A stretch of 64,000 nucleotides of DNA. Origin: an uncultured bacterium (GTDB lineage: Bacteria; Acidobacteriota; Aminicenantia; Aminicenantales; CALLJL01). Made by a program: the position numbers and the translations under genes. How positions within the stretch are numbered: the first letter of the stretch is position 1; each line of letters starts with the position of its first letter. Below, in pieces: positions 60,940 to 64,000 of the stretch. The stretch lies in contig CALLJL010000008.1 of NCBI GenBank assembly GCA_938092135.1, positions 320,361-384,360 of the forward strand. Reading direction: 5' to 3'. The notes beneath the pieces were generated by a model. That model was not told the origin of the DNA and made no database searches. It worked only from the letters and a program-made list of their open reading frames with translations.

Positions 60940-63900
60940 CTATCTTAAATAGGGAAAATTCCTTGAGACTAAAAGGCGGTTGAGCTCAGGAATATCCTTT
61001 TCCTCGATTTCCTTCATTTTGACTAACAGGGGCTCGAGAAACTCTCTGAGGTCGATCATCAGATCAATTGTTGTTTGGGTCGGGGCCCCCATGTAATTGG
61101 CCATTTGCCCGGGCAGCCCAGCGATTAACTCAGCCGCTGTTCCTCCCCGATAAGCTATTTTGAGGGGCATGCGATATCGCGATTGCTCTTCAGGACTGCG
61201 ATAATAAACCTTTTTCAAACCATTAATTTTTTCTTTAACTTCTTTTAATTTATCCTTTACAGCTTGATCAACCTCTTTGACTGACGCCATCTTATTTTCC
61301 AGGTCACTTAACTGGCTGCTCCACTTATCGATCGCGCTCAGAAGACCATTCCCCTTGCGGGCCAGCTCTGCTGCTTCCCAATAATATTTTTGGTTAAGTT
61401 TTCTTTCCTCCACGGAGAAGCCTTGAAGGGGATCTTCCTTTACAAGAAGTTTTTTCTCCTGCTTTTCGCCATTAACTTCCAAAACAACGGTGTATTCACC
61501 GGGCAGAGTATAAGGACCTATGGCCGCACCAAAGCCCATAGCGCGAGCGAACTCACCACGGGGCGGCGCAGTTTGAAGAGCACTCATATCGCCTTCCCGT
61601 AAGTTCCAGTAAATGCGATTAATTCCAGGTTGTCGCGTCGGATTAAGAATAGCAATCTCCTTACCTTCTTTATTTACAACTTTTGCTTTAACCTCAGCCT
61701 TGCCTGCAATCGCTGGATTCAAATAATAGGTAATGGCTGCCCCAAAGGGCGAGTTTTCGCCGGCAAAGCCAGGGTCGCTATACATATCGGTAGTTCTGGT
61801 ATAAGAAAAGAGTAAAGTCGGCTTAGGCTCAAAAAGAATAAAGTTTTCTTTCACCCTTTCCTGGGTGAGTTTTTCCCAGGGTCTAATATCATCAATAATA
61901 TAAACTCCCCGGCCGTGAGTGCCAATGATTAAGTCTCTTTCCCGGGGATGAATCTGGATATCACGGACAGCGACTGTGGGAAAATCCCCTTTATAGGGAA
62001 TCCAGTTCTTACCGCCATCAAAGGTAATAAAAAAGCCAAATTCTGAACCCACAAAAAGAAGATTCCTGTTTTCTGGGTCTTCCCTTATTGTGTGAAGATA
62101 ACCAAATTCAGGCAGATTACCCCGCAGCGAAATCCAGGTTTTCCCAAAATCCTCGGTCTTAAAAACATAGGGTTTAAAATCATCCACCTGATGGCGGGTC
62201 ACGGTCAGATAGGCACCGCCCTCGTTAAAGTGGGAAGCTTCAATCCGGCTTACCCAATTATTATCAGGGCCAAGACCCTTGATGTTCTTAGTTACGTTTT
62301 CCCAGTTTTTACCGCCATCGCGGGTCACCCAGACCAGGCCATCATCTGTTCCCACCCAGATTATCCCTTCCTTCAAGGGCGATTCAGCTATAGTCAAGAT
62401 CGTGCAGTGATTTTCAGCTCCGGTATTATCAATAGTAATCGGCCCTCCCGAATCTTTCTGTTTTTCGGGATCATTGGTCGTAAGGTCCGTGCTAATCTTA
62501 ACCCAGGAGTTGCCGCGGTCAGTCGATTTAAAGAGAAAATTGCCACCAAAATAAAGAACATGACGATTATGGGGCGAAAGCAGAATAGGTGAATTCCAGT
62601 TAAAGCGATAGGGTTCTTCACTCAATTTAGCCTCGGGCCTTATTCTTATTGATTCCCCTGTCCGAAGATTATGTCTTTCAATTCCGCCCATCTGCAGGTT
62701 CCGATAAACGATATACCACTCCTCGGGATCAATCTGGGTGTAAAAACCATCACCGCCGCCGCAGGGATACCACATATGAAGGAGAATCCCGGCCCGGTCT
62801 CGAGAATTGCTTGGTCCACCCCAGTTGCCATTATCCTGCAAGCCAACATAGACATAATAGGGATCGCGCATATCATAGGCCACATTATAGACTTCAGCCC
62901 AGGCTGCGGCCTGAACTGCGTGGCTGCGACGGCCTCCATCCCAGGAAATATCAATTCCCCCGTCGTTGCCACTGATGAGGTGCTGCGAATTATGGGGATC
63001 AACCCAGACGACATGATGATCAGGATGGGCCCCGCGGAAAATAGTCTCAAAGGTTTTGCCCCCATCTTTACTCACATAGCAGGAACCAGAATAAACATAA
63101 ACTATAAGTTCATTATTAGGATCAACAGTTAACCGGCTGTAATAAAAGGGACGGAAATTAATTCGATCATAAGTTCGCTTATCACAAGTTCTCATCCAGG
63201 TTTCCCCTTTATCTTCTGATTTGAATAAACCGCCGTCCCTGGCTTCAACCAAAGCATACACAATGTTTGGGTTGCTGCGAGTCACACCGACGCCAATTCG
63301 GCCCAGAACGCCTGAAGGAAGGCCATTGGTGAGTTTCTTCCAGGTTTCGCCGCCATCGGTTGTTTTATAGAGACCGCTTCCCTCGCCCCCGCTTCGAAAA
63401 TAATAGGGGAGGCGGCGATGATCCCAAGCAGCGGCATAGAGAATTTGGCTATTGGAAAAATCCATAGCCAAATCAGCAATACCCGTATCGGCGTTAATAT
63501 AAAGAACCTTTTTCCAAGTTATGCCGCCATCGGCGGTTTTGTAAACACCCCGCTCCTCATTAGGTCCCCAGAGATGTCCTTGGGCTGCGACATAGACAAC
63601 ATTTGGATTGTAAGGATCAATGACAATGCGAGAAATGAATCGGGTTTCCTCAAGACCCATTTTTTTCCAGGTTCGGCCACCATCCTCGGACTTATATACC
63701 CCATCACCAGGCGCAACGGAATTACGGGCCGTATGCTCACCTGTCCCCACCCAGACAATATCTGGATGACTGGGCGATACAGCCACCGCTCCAACAGAAA
63801 CAGTCGGCTCTCGATGAAAAGAAGGCGTCCAGGTAATTCCCGAATCCTCAGATTTCCAGAGACCACTTGGCCCAACGGCCGCATAAATAATGGACGTATT

Positions 63901-64000
63901 TTTTTCAGGGACAGCAATATCAACAACTCGACCACCCATATTCGCCGGCCCGATGTTCCTCGCTCTGAGCTGCCCCACAATTAAACCGTAGTCAAATGGA
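60940..64000 (-). CDS. Secreted sortilin/VPS10-like BNR propeller protein, partial
   Basis: At least 1,019 residues; the frame is still open at the right edge (PFDYGLI precedes the track's GTG start), so the signal peptide and true start lie outside. Repeated propeller blades show the BNR pattern S/T-x-D-x-G-x-T-W: KSEDSGITWTPS, KSEDGGRTWKKM, KTADGGITWKKV, KTTDGGETWKKL, VTRDGGKNWENV, ITFDGGKNWIPY. After about residue 700 come a beta-sandwich region (EVKAKVVNKEGKEIAILNPTRQPGINRIYWNLREGD) and a C-terminal helical segment. Such proteins are usually exported; relatives have been called glycosyl hydrolases, but no catalytic residue can be assigned here. Confidence 0.85.
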   Translation of the reverse strand, partial: PFDYGLIVGQLRARNIGPANMGGRVVDIAVPEKNTSIIYAAVGPSGLWKSEDSGITWTPSFHREPTVSVGAVAVSPSHPDIVWVGTGEHTARNSVAPGDGVYKSEDGGRTWKKMGLEETRFISRIVIDPYNPNVVYVAAQGHLWGPNEERGVYKTADGGITWKKVLYINADTGIADLAMDFSNSQILYAAAWDHRRLPYYFRSGGEGSGLYKTTDGGETWKKLTNGLPSGVLGRIGVGVTRSNPNIVYALVEARDGGLFKSEDKGETWMRTCDKRTYDRINFRPFYYSRLTVDPNNELIVYVYSGSCYVSKDGGKTFETIFRGAHPDHHVVWVDPHNSQHLISGNDGGIDISWDGGRRSHAVQAAAWAEVYNVAYDMRDPYYVYVGLQDNGNWGGPSNSRDRAGILLHMWYPCGGGDGFYTQIDPEEWYIVYRNLQMGGIERHNLRTGESIRIRPEAKLSEEPYRFNWNSPILLSPHNRHVLYFGGNFLFKSTDRGNSWVKISTDLTTNDPEKQKDSGGPITIDNTGAENHCTILTIAESPLKEGIIWVGTDDGLVWVTRDGGKNWENVTKNIKGLGPDNNWVSRIEASHFNEGGAYLTVTRHQVDDFKPYVFKTEDFGKTWISLRGNLPEFGYLHTIREDPENRNLLFVGSEFGFFITFDGGKNWIPYKGDFPTVAVRDIQIHPRERDLIIGTHGRGVYIIDDIRPWEKLTQERVKENFILFEPKPTLLFSYTRTTDMYSDPGFAGENSPFGAAITYYLNPAIAGKAEVKAKVVNKEGKEIAILNPTRQPGINRIYWNLREGDMSALQTAPPRGEFARAMGFGAAIGPYTLPGEYTVVLEVNGEKQEKKLLVKEDPLQGFSVEERKLNQKYYWEAAELARKGNGLLSAIDKWSSQLSDLENKMASVKEVDQAVKDKLKEVKEKINGLKKVYYRSPEEQSRYRMPLKIAYRGGTAAELIAGLPGQMANYMGAPTQTTIDLMIDLREFLEPLLVKMKEIEEKDIPELNRLLVSRNFPYLR

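Noticed and set aside
62671-63984. Long plus-strand ORFs (153 and 188 residues) opposite the propeller protein
   Set aside because: They are shadows of a very well supported minus-strand coding region with repeated BNR motifs.

Overview
The window is a gene-dense bacterial chromosome segment with an AT-leaning composition. It comes from an organism with an outer membrane, shown by Tol-Pal, Lpt transport genes, LpxK, an LpxL-type acyltransferase and a phosphoheptose isomerase. The mix of genes (large secreted sortilin-like beta-propeller protein, PTS genes next to sigma-54, split methylmalonyl-CoA mutase, LptC-LptA fusion) would fit Candidatus Aminicenantes or a relative in the Acidobacteriota sphere. 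This is an inference from gene content; no rRNA or other decisive marker is present. I saw no tRNA, rRNA, CRISPR array, prophage or intact insertion sequence.

Layout. 1-1.6 kb: the 5' part of an unknown minus-strand gene, then an ECF-type sigma factor with its zinc-finger membrane anti-sigma factor. 1.6-5.8 kb (minus): ricT, holB and a shortened uvrA. 5.9-12 kb: an APC permease, an MrfA-type helicase and a Trk/Ktr potassium system. 12.1-17.4 kb: tolQ-tolR-tolA-tolB-pal-cpoB-ssb. 17.4-28.2 kb (minus): an eleven-gene unit, recJ - lptCA fusion - lptB - rpoN - hpf - ptsN - hprK - rapZ - EIIA(Man type) - HPr - EI. It has no EIIB or EIIC, so it looks like a regulatory phosphorelay. 28.3-32.7 kb: ftsY, ribD, ribE, ribBA and a HEAT-repeat gene. 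32.9-39 kb: dtd, rpsT, holA, lptE, leuS and a metal/cobalamin-type binding protein. 39.1-42.8 kb: a YtxG/YtxH-like pair, enolase and the catalytic subunit of methylmalonyl-CoA mutase. 43-50.5 kb: an exported M20 amidohydrolase, ComEC, two envelope proteins of unknown role, lpxK and an LpxL-type acyltransferase. 50.7-60.5 kb: RNase PH, a UDP-xylose-synthase-like enzyme, a glycosyltransferase, a LysE exporter, a flotillin, an aminotransferase fused to a PEPCK/HprK-like P-loop domain, a decayed repeat field, gmhA and plsC. 60.9-64 kb: the C-terminal part of a large sortilin-like propeller protein that runs off the right edge.

Points of most interest. (1) The 779-residue aminotransferase-kinase-like fusion directly behind a flotillin gene. 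(2) Repeated cases (uvrA, recJ, ftsY, and less tightly lpxK, plsC and the sigma factor) where a promoter -10 box sits only 6-10 bp before the start codon with no Shine-Dalgarno, pointing to leaderless mRNAs. (3) A 40-bp tandem repeat field with inverted, 120-bp-period partners at 58.4-58.9 kb. (4) A UvrA missing about 95 residues between two cysteine motifs. (5) Gene relics with in-frame stops inside purine-rich spacers. Several start codons in the ORF track (TTG extensions) were moved because promoter or Shine-Dalgarno evidence contradicts them; the entries say where.
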